Part shown: in pieces, positions 16,385 through 24,068 of the stretch
How positions within the stretch are numbered: position 1 is the stretch's first letter
Layout: every line of letters begins with the position of its first letter
Source of the DNA: DATLFA01 sp035525225
Lineage (GTDB): Bacteria > Actinomycetota > Acidimicrobiia > Acidimicrobiales > WLNW01
Length of the DNA stretch: 64,000 bases
Assembly: GCA_035525225.1 (NCBI GenBank)
Contig: DATLFA010000071.1
Span: 53,031 to 117,030 of the forward strand
Direction of reading: 5' to 3'
Notes under the pieces: generated by a model
Database searches by the model: none
What the model saw: the letters and a program-made list of their open reading frames with translations, nothing else
Told to the model about the DNA's origin: nothing
Made by a program: the position numbers and the translations under genes

Positions 16385-17524
16385 ATGAGGAACATCGAGG
16401 CGTTCACCGTCGAGTTCGGCGACGCGGCCATCGCCGATCTGCGTGATCGGCTACGACGCACGCGTTGGCCCGAGCGAGAAACCGTCACCGACTGGTCACA
16501 AGGCGTTCCGCTCGCGTACGTGCAGGAGATCTGCAACTACTGGGCCGACGAATACGATTTCGATGCGGCGCAGCAGCGACTCAACGCGCACCCGAACTAC
16601 TGCGCCGAGGTCGACGGCCTCGACATCCACTTCGTTCATGTGCGTTCACGTCACGCGGATGCGATTCCACTGGTCCTGTCGCACGGTTGGCCCGGTTCGT
16701 TCGTCGAGTTCCTCGGTGTCGTCGACGCGCTCGTCGATCCGCCGGATCCTGTCGACGCGTTCGACGTCGTCGTGCCATCGCTACCCGGCTACGGATTCAG
16801 CGGTCGGCCGACCGAGACCGGTTGGGACGTGACGCGCATTGCCCGCGCGTTCGACGAACTGATGTCCGAGCTCGGCTATGACCGCTACGCGGCCCAGGGT
16901 GGCGACTGGGGAGCGATGGTCACCCACGAACTCGCGCAGCGCCATTCCGATCGCGTCGTCGCCATTCACACGAACATGCCATTCGTGCCGTTCGACGCGA
17001 TGGACACGACCAACATGACTGCCGACGAACAGGCGGGACTCGACTCGATGGACCGGCATCGCAAGACGGGGCGGGGCTACTCGGAGCAACAGTCGACGCG
17101 CCCGCAGACACTCGGCTACGGGCTCACCGACTCACCGGCGGGTCAGTGCGCGTGGATAGTGGAGAAGTTCTGGGCGTGGACCGACTGCGACGGTCACCCC
17201 GAACACGCGCTCACGAAGGATCAGATGCTCGACAACATCTGCGTGTATTGGTTCGGCGCCACCGGCGCATCGTCGGCCCGGCTCTACTGGGAGAGTCTGC
17301 GGCAGGCGAATCGAGCGCCGGTGACGGTGCCGACAGGGATCTCGAACTTCCCGAAGGAGATCTTCCCCATCTCGCGCCGATGGGCCGAGACTCGCTACCT
17401 CGACCTCCGCTACTTCAACCGCCTCGATAAGGGCGGGCACTTCGCCGCATTCGAGCAACCGGCCCTCTTCGTCGACGAGCTCCGCAGCTTCTTTCGGTTG
17501 CTGCGGAGCGAAGGCCGCCGGTGA
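16385..17524 (+). CDS. epoxide hydrolase (EHN plus alpha/beta-hydrolase)
   Basis: This 379-residue protein has the N-terminal EHN domain (about 1-110: FGDAAIADLRDRLRRTRWPE) and an alpha/beta-hydrolase core with the oxyanion motif HGWPGSFVEF, VPSLPGYGFS, nucleophile Asp in AQGGDWGAMV and C-terminal catalytic His in KGGHFAAFEQP. This matches the EphA/microsomal-type epoxide hydrolases, which open an epoxide to a diol with an aspartyl ester intermediate. A run of six G about eight bases before the ATG provides the ribosome site. It is the first gene of a plus-strand block leading through a SnoaL-like protein to a lipoprotein, a Rieske protein and a P450; a P450-made epoxide would be a natural substrate. 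Confidence 0.92.
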   Translation: MRNIEAFTVEFGDAAIADLRDRLRRTRWPERETVTDWSQGVPLAYVQEICNYWADEYDFDAAQQRLNAHPNYCAEVDGLDIHFVHVRSRHADAIPLVLSHGWPGSFVEFLGVVDALVDPPDPVDAFDVVVPSLPGYGFSGRPTETGWDVTRIARAFDELMSELGYDRYAAQGGDWGAMVTHELAQRHSDRVVAIHTNMPFVPFDAMDTTNMTADEQAGLDSMDRHRKTGRGYSEQQSTRPQTLGYGLTDSPAGQCAWIVEKFWAWTDCDGHPEHALTKDQMLDNICVYWFGATGASSARLYWESLRQANRAPVTVPTGISNFPKEIFPISRRWAETRYLDLRYFNRLDKGGHFAAFEQPALFVDELRSFFRLLRSEGRR

Positions 17525-17544
17525 CGACTCGCAAGGGGACAGCA

Positions 17545-18030
17545 ATGGACGACACCGCCCGCACCATTGCCGATCTGGCGGCCCGCGTGCAGCGACTCGA
17601 GGATGAACGCGAGATCACCCGCGTGCTCACGCGCTACGGGTTCGCGGTCGACATCGGCGACGCCGACGCGACCGCCGCGCTCTACACCGACGACACCGTC
17701 ATCGACCTCGGCCCCACATCGCAGTTCCACGGCACGGCCGGTGCGCAGCAACTTGTGCTCGACGAACGCCACCAGGCGATCGTCGGCCGCTGCGCGCACA
17801 CGATGGGCCCGTTCGTCATCGACGTCGACATCGCCGGCGACCGCGCCACCGCCACCGGCTACGTCCGCGTGTACATCAGCGACGAGGACATGCGAGATCC
17901 ACGCCTCTGGCGCATCGGCTACACCAAGCTCGAGCTCGTCCGCGCCGGCACGACTTGGCGCATCGCGACGCGCCGCTCGCGCTCGCTCGGCGGGCAAGAC
18001 GGCGCGGCGCTCCTGCGCGACGGCCTGTGA
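17545..18030 (+). CDS. SnoaL/NTF2-like protein
   Basis: This protein of about 161 residues has an NTF2-like cone fold: helix RTIADLAARVQRLEDEREI, then VLTRYGFAVDIGDADATAALYTDD, the typical acidic segment of SnoaL-like and small dehydratase/hydroxylase-associated proteins, and a beta-rich C-terminal half ending in TWRIATRRSR. Members act as cyclases, isomerases or dehydratases, or are non-enzymatic; the reaction cannot be assigned. Start ATG 17545 has AAGGGG six bases upstream. A GTG at 17521 overlaps the epoxide hydrolase stop as GTGA and could be used instead, which would couple the two genes. Confidence 0.8.
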   Translation: MDDTARTIADLAARVQRLEDEREITRVLTRYGFAVDIGDADATAALYTDDTVIDLGPTSQFHGTAGAQQLVLDERHQAIVGRCAHTMGPFVIDVDIAGDRATATGYVRVYISDEDMRDPRLWRIGYTKLELVRAGTTWRIATRRSRSLGGQDGAALLRDGL

Positions 18031-18126
18031 TTCTCCGCTAGGCTGTGGATTACGTCGCCGGCTCGGAGGGTTCCACGTCGGATCGGGAGATCGACGGCGA
18101 CGACAATTTCCGCAAGGGGGAACAAC

Positions 18127-19863
18127 GTGAGACAGAAGCGCCTGTGGATCAGTGCCGTGCTTGCACTGCTCTTGATTGCCGCGGCATGCGGTGACGACAA
18201 CGAGGGTGGCAGTACAACGACGGTGCCCGGCGCAACCACGCCGGCCACGACGACGAAGGCGCCAGTCGCCGGCGGAACCATCACCTTCGGCACGTTCTCC
18301 GAAACCGCGGGCCTCGATCCGATCGTCTCCACCGGCAACGGAGTCACCGGATACATCGAGATGGCTGCCATCTATGACACGATCGTCCGCTACAACGTGC
18401 AAACCGGCAAGTACGAGCCCAACACTGCCGAGACGGTGACCGCCAACGCGGATTCGACCGAGTGGACCGTCAAGCTCAAGTCGGGCATCAAGTTCCATGA
18501 CGGCACCGCCTACGACGCCGAAGCAGTGAAGTTCGGCATGAACCGTCACCGTTCGGGCACGGCGGGTGCCCCGCCCTGTGCCGAGCTGTATGCCTGCCCG
18601 CGAAACAGCACTTCGTCAGGCGCCTACATGGCGCTGGTCAAGAGCATCGACGTGGTCGACGCGCTGACCGTCAAGATCACGCTCACCGAACCTTGGCCGA
18701 GCTTCGAGTACGCATTGTCGGCCGAAGCCTCGCTGATCCCGTCACCCACGTCGATCAAGAAGTGCGTTGCGACCGCAGACGTTCGGCAGTGTGAAACCAA
18801 CCTGAAACCGGTTGGTGCCGGGCCGTTCAAGATCGGCGAGTTCAAGCCCAAAGACTCGATCACGATGGTCAAGAACCCTGACTACTTCAACGGCGCGCCC
18901 TATCTCGACGGTCTGAAGTTCGTGAACAGCATCGCCGATGCTGGTGGCAACCAGACGTTCACTGCGCTGTCCACGGGCACTTTCAACATGGCATTCCTCC
19001 GCGACCCGGCAGCCGTTGCTGCCGCCCACGACAAGAAGTTCGACGGTGTGTCGACGTTCGAACAAGGCGGCGGCCTGCTTCTCATCAACCAAGGCGTCTC
19101 GGTCACCTGTGCCGCCGGCAAACCCGAGCCATTGTGCGTCGGCAAGCCCGACGGGCCAATGGCCACCAGCCCGCCGACCAAGGACATCAAGATCCGTCAG
19201 GCCATCGCTGCCGCCGTCGATCCCAAGGTCATCAACGATCGCGGCTATTCGGGCAAGGGCTTGGTCGGCAACCAGCTGTTCCAGAGCGACTTCCGGTGGT
19301 TTGCCGACGTGGCCGGCCCCAAAGTCGACATCGAGGCCGCCAAGAAACTCGTCAACGAGGCGAAGGCCGCGGGCTGGGACGGCAAGCTCCGACTGCTGTA
19401 CAACAGCGCGCCCACTGCGGCCGCTATCGGCCTCGCCACCCAGACGATGTTGCAGGCCGCCGGCATGGACGTCACCCTCGACACTTCGAAGGACACGACT
19501 GGTCAGGTCCAGCAGGTGATCGTGCTCAAGGACTTCGACGTCACCGGCTGGGGTCTCGCCATTCCGCCCGATGACGGGGCCGTCTGGGCATTGGCCCAGA
19601 ACTTCTCCAGCACGAGCCCGAGCAACCGCATCGGCTTCAAGAGCACCGTCGTCGATCAGGCGCTCAAGGACATCCGGCAGGCAAAGACCGATGACGAGAA
19701 GAAGGCCGCGTACAAGAAGATTGCCGAAGTCATGACGGCCGAGGTCCCCGCGCTCCCGTTTGCCAAGATCGAGGAGTTCATCGCCTGGCAGAGCAATATC
19801 AAGGGCATGCGTCAGACGAATCGTGCCGGCGTGTTGTTCGACAAGGCATGGATCGACAACTAG
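18127..19863 (+). CDS. SBP_bac_5 substrate-binding lipoprotein
   Basis: This 578-residue extracytoplasmic solute-binding protein belongs to the oligopeptide/nickel type (family 5). A signal peptide with lipobox (LLLIAAACGDD) is followed by a Thr/Pro-rich linker and the family opening ITFGTFSETAGLDPIVS, then EWTVKLKSGIKFHDGTAYDA. Two cysteines in KKCVATADVRQCE may form a disulfide. GTG 18127 has AAGGGGG six bases upstream. Such proteins deliver ligands to ABC permeases, but no permease or ATPase gene is adjacent here. The protein is clearly homologous to the lipoprotein at 29218-30927. A 17-bp hairpin follows the stop. Confidence 0.92.
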   Translation: MRQKRLWISAVLALLLIAAACGDDNEGGSTTTVPGATTPATTTKAPVAGGTITFGTFSETAGLDPIVSTGNGVTGYIEMAAIYDTIVRYNVQTGKYEPNTAETVTANADSTEWTVKLKSGIKFHDGTAYDAEAVKFGMNRHRSGTAGAPPCAELYACPRNSTSSGAYMALVKSIDVVDALTVKITLTEPWPSFEYALSAEASLIPSPTSIKKCVATADVRQCETNLKPVGAGPFKIGEFKPKDSITMVKNPDYFNGAPYLDGLKFVNSIADAGGNQTFTALSTGTFNMAFLRDPAAVAAAHDKKFDGVSTFEQGGGLLLINQGVSVTCAAGKPEPLCVGKPDGPMATSPPTKDIKIRQAIAAAVDPKVINDRGYSGKGLVGNQLFQSDFRWFADVAGPKVDIEAAKKLVNEAKAAGWDGKLRLLYNSAPTAAAIGLATQTMLQAAGMDVTLDTSKDTTGQVQQVIVLKDFDVTGWGLAIPPDDGAVWALAQNFSSTSPSNRIGFKSTVVDQALKDIRQAKTDDEKKAAYKKIAEVMTAEVPALPFAKIEEFIAWQSNIKGMRQTNRAGVLFDKAWIDN

Positions 19864-19884
19864 CGATCGCCGAGCGCGAAACTC

Positions 19885-19923
19885 GAACGGCCGCCGCGAG
19901 ATGTCTTCTCGCGGCGGCCGTTC
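19885..19923 (+). terminator. 17-bp perfect hairpin
   Basis: The arm GAACGGCCGCCGCGAGA (19885-19901) pairs perfectly with 19907-19923 across a five-base loop (TGTCT). There is no T-run after it, so it is not a classical intrinsic terminator, but its position 21 bases after the lipoprotein stop and 20 bases before the Rieske gene fits a terminator or a 3' stabilising stem. Confidence 0.75.
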
Positions 19924-19943
19924 ACGTTGATTCGAGGTGACCG

Positions 19944-21683
19944 ATGGCAGCACCCGAGGTCAGAGCGGGCTCGCTCGCAGATCTGCAATTGGCAGGACGG
20001 CTGCTGGCGAAAGTCGGGACGATCCCTGTCGTGGTCTTCTGGCACGACGACGCGGCGTTCGCGATCGAAGACCGCTGCCCGCATCTCGGCTTCCCACTTC
20101 ATCAAGGAACGGTGGAAGCCGGTCTCGTCACCTGTCACTGGCACCACGCGCGCTTCGATCTCGTGTCGGGTTGCACGCTCGACCTCTGGGCCGACGACGC
20201 GCGCGGTTTCGACGTGCGCGTCCGCGGTGACGACGTGTTCATCGCGTCACGCGTACACCCGGACCCGGTGGCGCATCTGCAGACCCGGTTGCGCAAGGGC
20301 CTCGAAGACAACATCTCGCTCGTGATCGCCAAGTCGGTGCTGGGGCTGCTCGACGCGGGCGTTCCCGCTTCCGAGGTCGTGCGCACCGGTATGGAGTTCG
20401 GCGTGCGCTATCGCGGCGCCGGCTGGGGAGCCGGTCTCACCGTCCTCGTTGCGATGGCCAACCTGCTGCCTCATCTCGCACCCGACGATCAGGCGCTCGC
20501 GCTCGTGCACGGCCTCGCGTTCGTTGCGGATGACACGAGAAATCAAGCACCGCGCTTTGCCGTCGGCGCACTCGAGACGGACGGCGTGCCGTTCGATCGC
20601 CTCGAAGACTGGTACCGGCGCTTCGTCGACACCCGCTCATCTGACGCGGCCGAGCGCACTCTCGAAACTGCGCTCGCAGAGTCGGGTCGGCTCGCCGGGG
20701 TCGAGGCCATGATGTTCGCGGCCGTAACGGACCACGTGTTCATCGACGGCGGGCACACCATCGACTTCACCAACAAGGCATTCGAGGCGGTCGAGCACCT
20801 CGGCAAGGACGCGGCCGGCGACATCCTCCCGACGCTGGTGCGGCAGACGACGGCAGCGTCTCGATCCGAAGAGTTCGGCGAGTGGCGCCATCCGCACGAC
20901 CGTGCCGCGCTCGCGCAGCGCACGGTCGAGGCGCTGGCTGTTGCGCTCGAGCAAGGACAGGCGCAGCGAGGTCGGTACGACAGCGTCGGTGCGCTCGGCT
21001 GGCAACTGCTCGATGACGATCCCGAAGTGGTGGCGCTATCGCTGCTCGACGCGTTGCGCGCGGGCGCCGACGAAGAGCAGGTTGGACGGGCGATCGCATA
21101 CGCGGCCGCGCTGCGCATCGCACGATTCCACGTGCAGAACGACCACGGTGATTGGGACAACGTTCATCACGCGTTCACGGCGGCGAACGCTCTCCACCAC
21201 GCGTTGCAGCGCGGTGCGTCGACCGATCTCCTGCGCGGCGCGGTGCACGCGGCACTGCGGATCAATCTCGATCGCTTCCTCAATGTGCCCGCTGCGCGTC
21301 CTCCACAGGCCACGAGCGGGAGTATCGACGCGCTTGCGCATTGCTTCGATGTGCAGGGCACGGTCGACGATGCCGGCAACGAGGCCTACGGGTTCTTGCG
21401 CGGAGGCGGGACACGCGCCGAGTTGGTGGCCGCGCTCGGGCACGCGCTGCTCGCCGAGGATGCGGATTTCCATTGGTACCAAACAGTGGAGGCCGGGGTC
21501 CGTCAGGCGCAGCAATGGCCCGAAGGCTCCGAGGAGGAGGCGCTCGTGCTCACCGCGGTTGCTCGCTTCCTCGCCGCTCACACGCCGACGCGTCGCGAGC
21601 TTCCGACGGTGGTGCGCATTGCATCCCGGCTCCGCCGCGGCGAAGCCCTGTACGAAGAAACCCTGTACGAAGAGGAGGCGTGA
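19944..21683 (+). CDS. Rieske 2Fe-2S domain fused to a large helical domain
   Basis: This protein is 579 residues long. Residues about 1-108 form a Rieske domain with both cluster motifs, CPHLGFPLHQG and CHWHHARFD. The remaining 470 residues are helical and His-rich, for example VEAMMFAAVTDHVFIDGGH, NDHGDWDNVHHAFTAANALH and LLAEDADFHWYQTVEAG. That part recalls questin-oxidase-like (cofactor-free Baeyer-Villiger) proteins but I cannot assign it firmly. The ATG has GAGGTG four bases upstream. The stop is one base before the ATG of a P450, so the two are co-translated; the Rieske domain could feed electrons to that P450 or to its own C-terminal domain. It is not a ring-hydroxylating oxygenase alpha subunit: the mononuclear-iron catalytic domain is not recognisable. 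Confidence 0.8.
   Translation: MAAPEVRAGSLADLQLAGRLLAKVGTIPVVVFWHDDAAFAIEDRCPHLGFPLHQGTVEAGLVTCHWHHARFDLVSGCTLDLWADDARGFDVRVRGDDVFIASRVHPDPVAHLQTRLRKGLEDNISLVIAKSVLGLLDAGVPASEVVRTGMEFGVRYRGAGWGAGLTVLVAMANLLPHLAPDDQALALVHGLAFVADDTRNQAPRFAVGALETDGVPFDRLEDWYRRFVDTRSSDAAERTLETALAESGRLAGVEAMMFAAVTDHVFIDGGHTIDFTNKAFEAVEHLGKDAAGDILPTLVRQTTAASRSEEFGEWRHPHDRAALAQRTVEALAVALEQGQAQRGRYDSVGALGWQLLDDDPEVVALSLLDALRAGADEEQVGRAIAYAAALRIARFHVQNDHGDWDNVHHAFTAANALHHALQRGASTDLLRGAVHAALRINLDRFLNVPAARPPQATSGSIDALAHCFDVQGTVDDAGNEAYGFLRGGGTRAELVAALGHALLAEDADFHWYQTVEAGVRQAQQWPEGSEEEALVLTAVARFLAAHTPTRRELPTVVRIASRLRRGEALYEETLYEEEA
21646..21675 (+). repeat. 15-bp tandem duplication inside Rieske gene
   Basis: CCCTGTACGAAGAAA (21646-21660) is followed at once by CCCTGTACGAAGAGG (21661-21675). 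It keeps the frame and duplicates LYEE near the C-terminus (ALYEETLYEEEA). The second copy also creates the AGAGGAGG that serves as ribosome site for the next gene. Confidence 0.8.
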
Positions 21684-21684
21684 G

Positions 21685-22881
21685 ATGACCGCAGTTTCCG
21701 CACCGACCATGGGTGCCGCGCCGTTCGAGCCGCGGTCTCCCGAGTATCTCGCCGATCCCTACGCGTACTTCCGCCGGCTGCGCGAGCAGAGCCCCGTCTT
21801 CATCGACCCCGGGACCGGCAAGTGGTTCTTGTTGCGCTACGACGACGTCGATGCCGGCCTGGCGTCGATCACGCGGGGACACCACGAAGGAACGGGTTCG
21901 CACGTTCACTTCCCCGGCAATCCCTTTGCCGCCGACGGCCCGGGCCACACGGGTCCGCGTCGGCTCATCATGCCCACCTTCAGCAACCGCGCGGTGCAAC
22001 AATACCGCGAGCGGGCGCAAGAGATCGTCGACGGTGCGCTCGCCGGCAAGGCGAACGGCGGCGAGTTGCGCGTGGTCGACGAGATCGGCTTTCCGCTGCC
22101 GTATCACCTGACCTGTGACATGCTCGGCGTGCCCGGCGTCGACAACGTCGCCGAATTGCGGGACTGGACATGGAAGAGCCTCGAACTCATCGACGCGTTC
22201 CTCACGCCCGAGCAGAGTGCAGAAAACCTCCGTGCCGCCGGCTGCTTGGCTACGCACCTCGGCGAGGTGATCGAGTGGAAGCGAGACCACCTCGCCGACG
22301 ACGTCGTCTCGGCGGTGATCATGGCGGGCGACGCCGGCGAAGTGATGCGACGCGAGCAAGTGATCCCGTTCGTGCACACGCTCTATCTCGCCGGTATGCA
22401 CACGACCGTGAATCAGACTGCGCTCGGTATCCACGCGCTGCTCGAGCACCGCGATCAGTGGGAGCTGCTGCGCAGCCAGCCGTCGCTGCTCGACAACGCG
22501 GTCGAGGAAGTCCTTCGCTACGAGCCCACCGCGCAATATATGACCCGCACCGGATCGGCCGACAACGTGATCGGCGGTGTCACCATTCCCGCGGGCACCG
22601 ACGTCGTGTGTTGGATCGCGTCCGCCAATCGCGACGAGGCCCGATGGGGAGCCGACGCCGACGATCTCGACATCACGCGCGAAGACGCTCGCCAGCATCT
22701 GGCCTTCGGCAAGGGTCCGCACGTCTGTCTCGGGAGTTGGCTCGCACGGCTCGAACTGCAGGTGGTGCTGGGCACGATCGTCGGCCGCTTCCCGAACACC
22801 GAGCTCGCCGACCAAGAACTGCGGTGGACCAACGACGTCATCCGCGGCCCCGAGGAACTCCTGGTCGATCTCCGACCCTGA
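21685..22881 (+). CDS. cytochrome P450
   Basis: This 398-residue soluble bacterial P450 has I-helix LYLAGMHTTVNQ, ExxR in EEVLRYEP and heme ligand motif FGKGPHVCLGSWLAR. The I-helix motif (A/G)Gx(D/E)T has His instead of the acid (AGMHT), which may affect proton delivery to the oxy-heme. It starts one base after the Rieske-fusion stop, with AGAGGAGG upstream. No ferredoxin or reductase gene is adjacent, so the Rieske domain is the only redox partner candidate in the neighbourhood. The reaction would be an O2-dependent hydroxylation or epoxidation, and the epoxide hydrolase in the same block would fit the latter. Confidence 0.93.
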   Translation: MTAVSAPTMGAAPFEPRSPEYLADPYAYFRRLREQSPVFIDPGTGKWFLLRYDDVDAGLASITRGHHEGTGSHVHFPGNPFAADGPGHTGPRRLIMPTFSNRAVQQYRERAQEIVDGALAGKANGGELRVVDEIGFPLPYHLTCDMLGVPGVDNVAELRDWTWKSLELIDAFLTPEQSAENLRAAGCLATHLGEVIEWKRDHLADDVVSAVIMAGDAGEVMRREQVIPFVHTLYLAGMHTTVNQTALGIHALLEHRDQWELLRSQPSLLDNAVEEVLRYEPTAQYMTRTGSADNVIGGVTIPAGTDVVCWIASANRDEARWGADADDLDITREDARQHLAFGKGPHVCLGSWLARLELQVVLGTIVGRFPNTELADQELRWTNDVIRGPEELLVDLRP

Positions 22882-22900
22882 CGGCTGTCCCTTTGGAGAG

Positions 22901-22918
22901 AACGGCGACCCGCCGTTT
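22901..22918 (+). terminator. weak hairpin after P450
   Basis: AACGGCG (22901-22907) pairs with CGCCGTT (22911-22917) over a three-base loop and is followed by only three T's counting the stem end. It lies 20 bases after the P450 stop and may end the 16.4-22.9 kb unit. No long T-tract, so confidence is low. Confidence 0.35.
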
Positions 22919-23023
22919 CTGCGAGGCCAGAACTATGGGGCCCTCCAGTTGCCCAGTTCGCTGCTGGTCGCGGCTCAGCATCAAGGTCATCAACAACTAC
23001 GACTGACTTCCCCCGCGGAGGGT

Positions 23024-23046
23024 AATCCTCTAATATATTTAGCTAT
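23024..23046 (+). promoter_or_regulatory. AT-rich promoter, probably leaderless start
   Basis: TATATT (23034-23039) lies seven bases before the ATG at 23047, the distance expected if transcription starts at the ATG itself. No Shine-Dalgarno is present, which supports a leaderless message. Directly upstream is AATCCTCTA (23024-23032), a word that recurs near other operon boundaries in this window (46321, 47607, and reversed at 31854). CTAA and TTAG flank the -10 box as a small dyad. Confidence 0.5.
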
Positions 23047-24051
23047 ATGCGGACGACACCAGACCTTTTCGACCGTTTCGGGGTCATCGACGTCGACACC
23101 CATCTCACCGAGCCGGCCGACCTGTGGACCTCGCGAGTTCCGAGCGCGTGGCACGACCAGGTTCCCCATATCGAACGGGTCGATGGCAAGGACGTCTGGA
23201 TGGCGGGCGGAACGAAGTTGTCGACTCCTGGCATCGTGTCGATCGCCGGGTGGCCCGAGTGCATTCCGTCGCACCCGCCGACATTCGATGACATCGATCC
23301 TGCGGCATACGACGCTCACGCTCGCGTCGCGTTCATGGACGAGCAGGGAATCGCCGCACAGGTCATCTATCCGAATGTGGGTGGCTTCGGGGCGCAGTAC
23401 TTCCGCTCGCTCGGCGACAACAACGTCGTCGTCGGATGTGTGCAGGCGTACAACGATTTCCTGACGGACTGGACGAGCGTGGCGCCGGCGCGGCTTGTCG
23501 CGGTCACCGCCACGCCCTTTTGGGATCTCGAGTTCTCGCTCCGCGAAATCGATCGATGTCTGGCGATGGGCCATCGAGCGATCAACTTCTGCAATCGCCC
23601 GGATGCGCACGGGATGCCGCCGCTCGGTAGCCGCCATTGGGATCCGATCTGGGCGCGGGCGCAAGAAGCGGGCGTTCCGATCTCGTTCCACATCGGCGGC
23701 GGGAGCATGACCGGTGGCCTGAGTCAGATCAGGGCGGATGAAAAAGGTTTTCACGCGGCGTTCTCTTCGTACTCTTCGCTTCTCATCCTCGACAATCAAC
23801 GCTGTTTGGCCGACCTGATCTTCGGCTGCTTCTGGTTCGAGCGGGCCTCCGCGCTGTGGGCCATCGAGCAATATCCCGACAACATCCTCTACGAAACCGA
23901 TTTTCCGCATCCCACGTGTCAGCATCCGAACGCCTACGCACCCAGCCGCTATCCGCGTGACTATGCCACCGACGTACTGAGCTCGCTGAGCGACGCCCAC
24001 CTCGCGAAGGTGCTACACGACAACGCGGCCTCGCTGTACGGGCTCGCGTGA
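23047..24051 (+). CDS. amidohydrolase-2 family protein (COG2159)
   Basis: This 334-residue TIM-barrel metal-dependent hydrolase/decarboxylase belongs to the COG2159 group. The N-terminal metal strand reads GVIDVDTHLTEPADLW (only one of the HxH histidines kept), followed by QVIYPNVGGFG, VGCVQAYNDFL, FHIGGGSM and the C-terminal YETDFPHPTCQHPN, where Asp and His complete the site. Relatives act on cyclic or aromatic carboxylates (ring-opening hydrolases or decarboxylases such as the ACMSD type). It is the first gene of a coupled run; the next amidohydrolase starts within or just after its stop. No signal peptide. Confidence 0.88.
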   Translation: MRTTPDLFDRFGVIDVDTHLTEPADLWTSRVPSAWHDQVPHIERVDGKDVWMAGGTKLSTPGIVSIAGWPECIPSHPPTFDDIDPAAYDAHARVAFMDEQGIAAQVIYPNVGGFGAQYFRSLGDNNVVVGCVQAYNDFLTDWTSVAPARLVAVTATPFWDLEFSLREIDRCLAMGHRAINFCNRPDAHGMPPLGSRHWDPIWARAQEAGVPISFHIGGGSMTGGLSQIRADEKGFHAAFSSYSSLLILDNQRCLADLIFGCFWFERASALWAIEQYPDNILYETDFPHPTCQHPNAYAPSRYPRDYATDVLSSLSDAHLAKVLHDNAASLYGLA

Positions 24052-24068
24052 CTTCGACGGAGTTTCTC

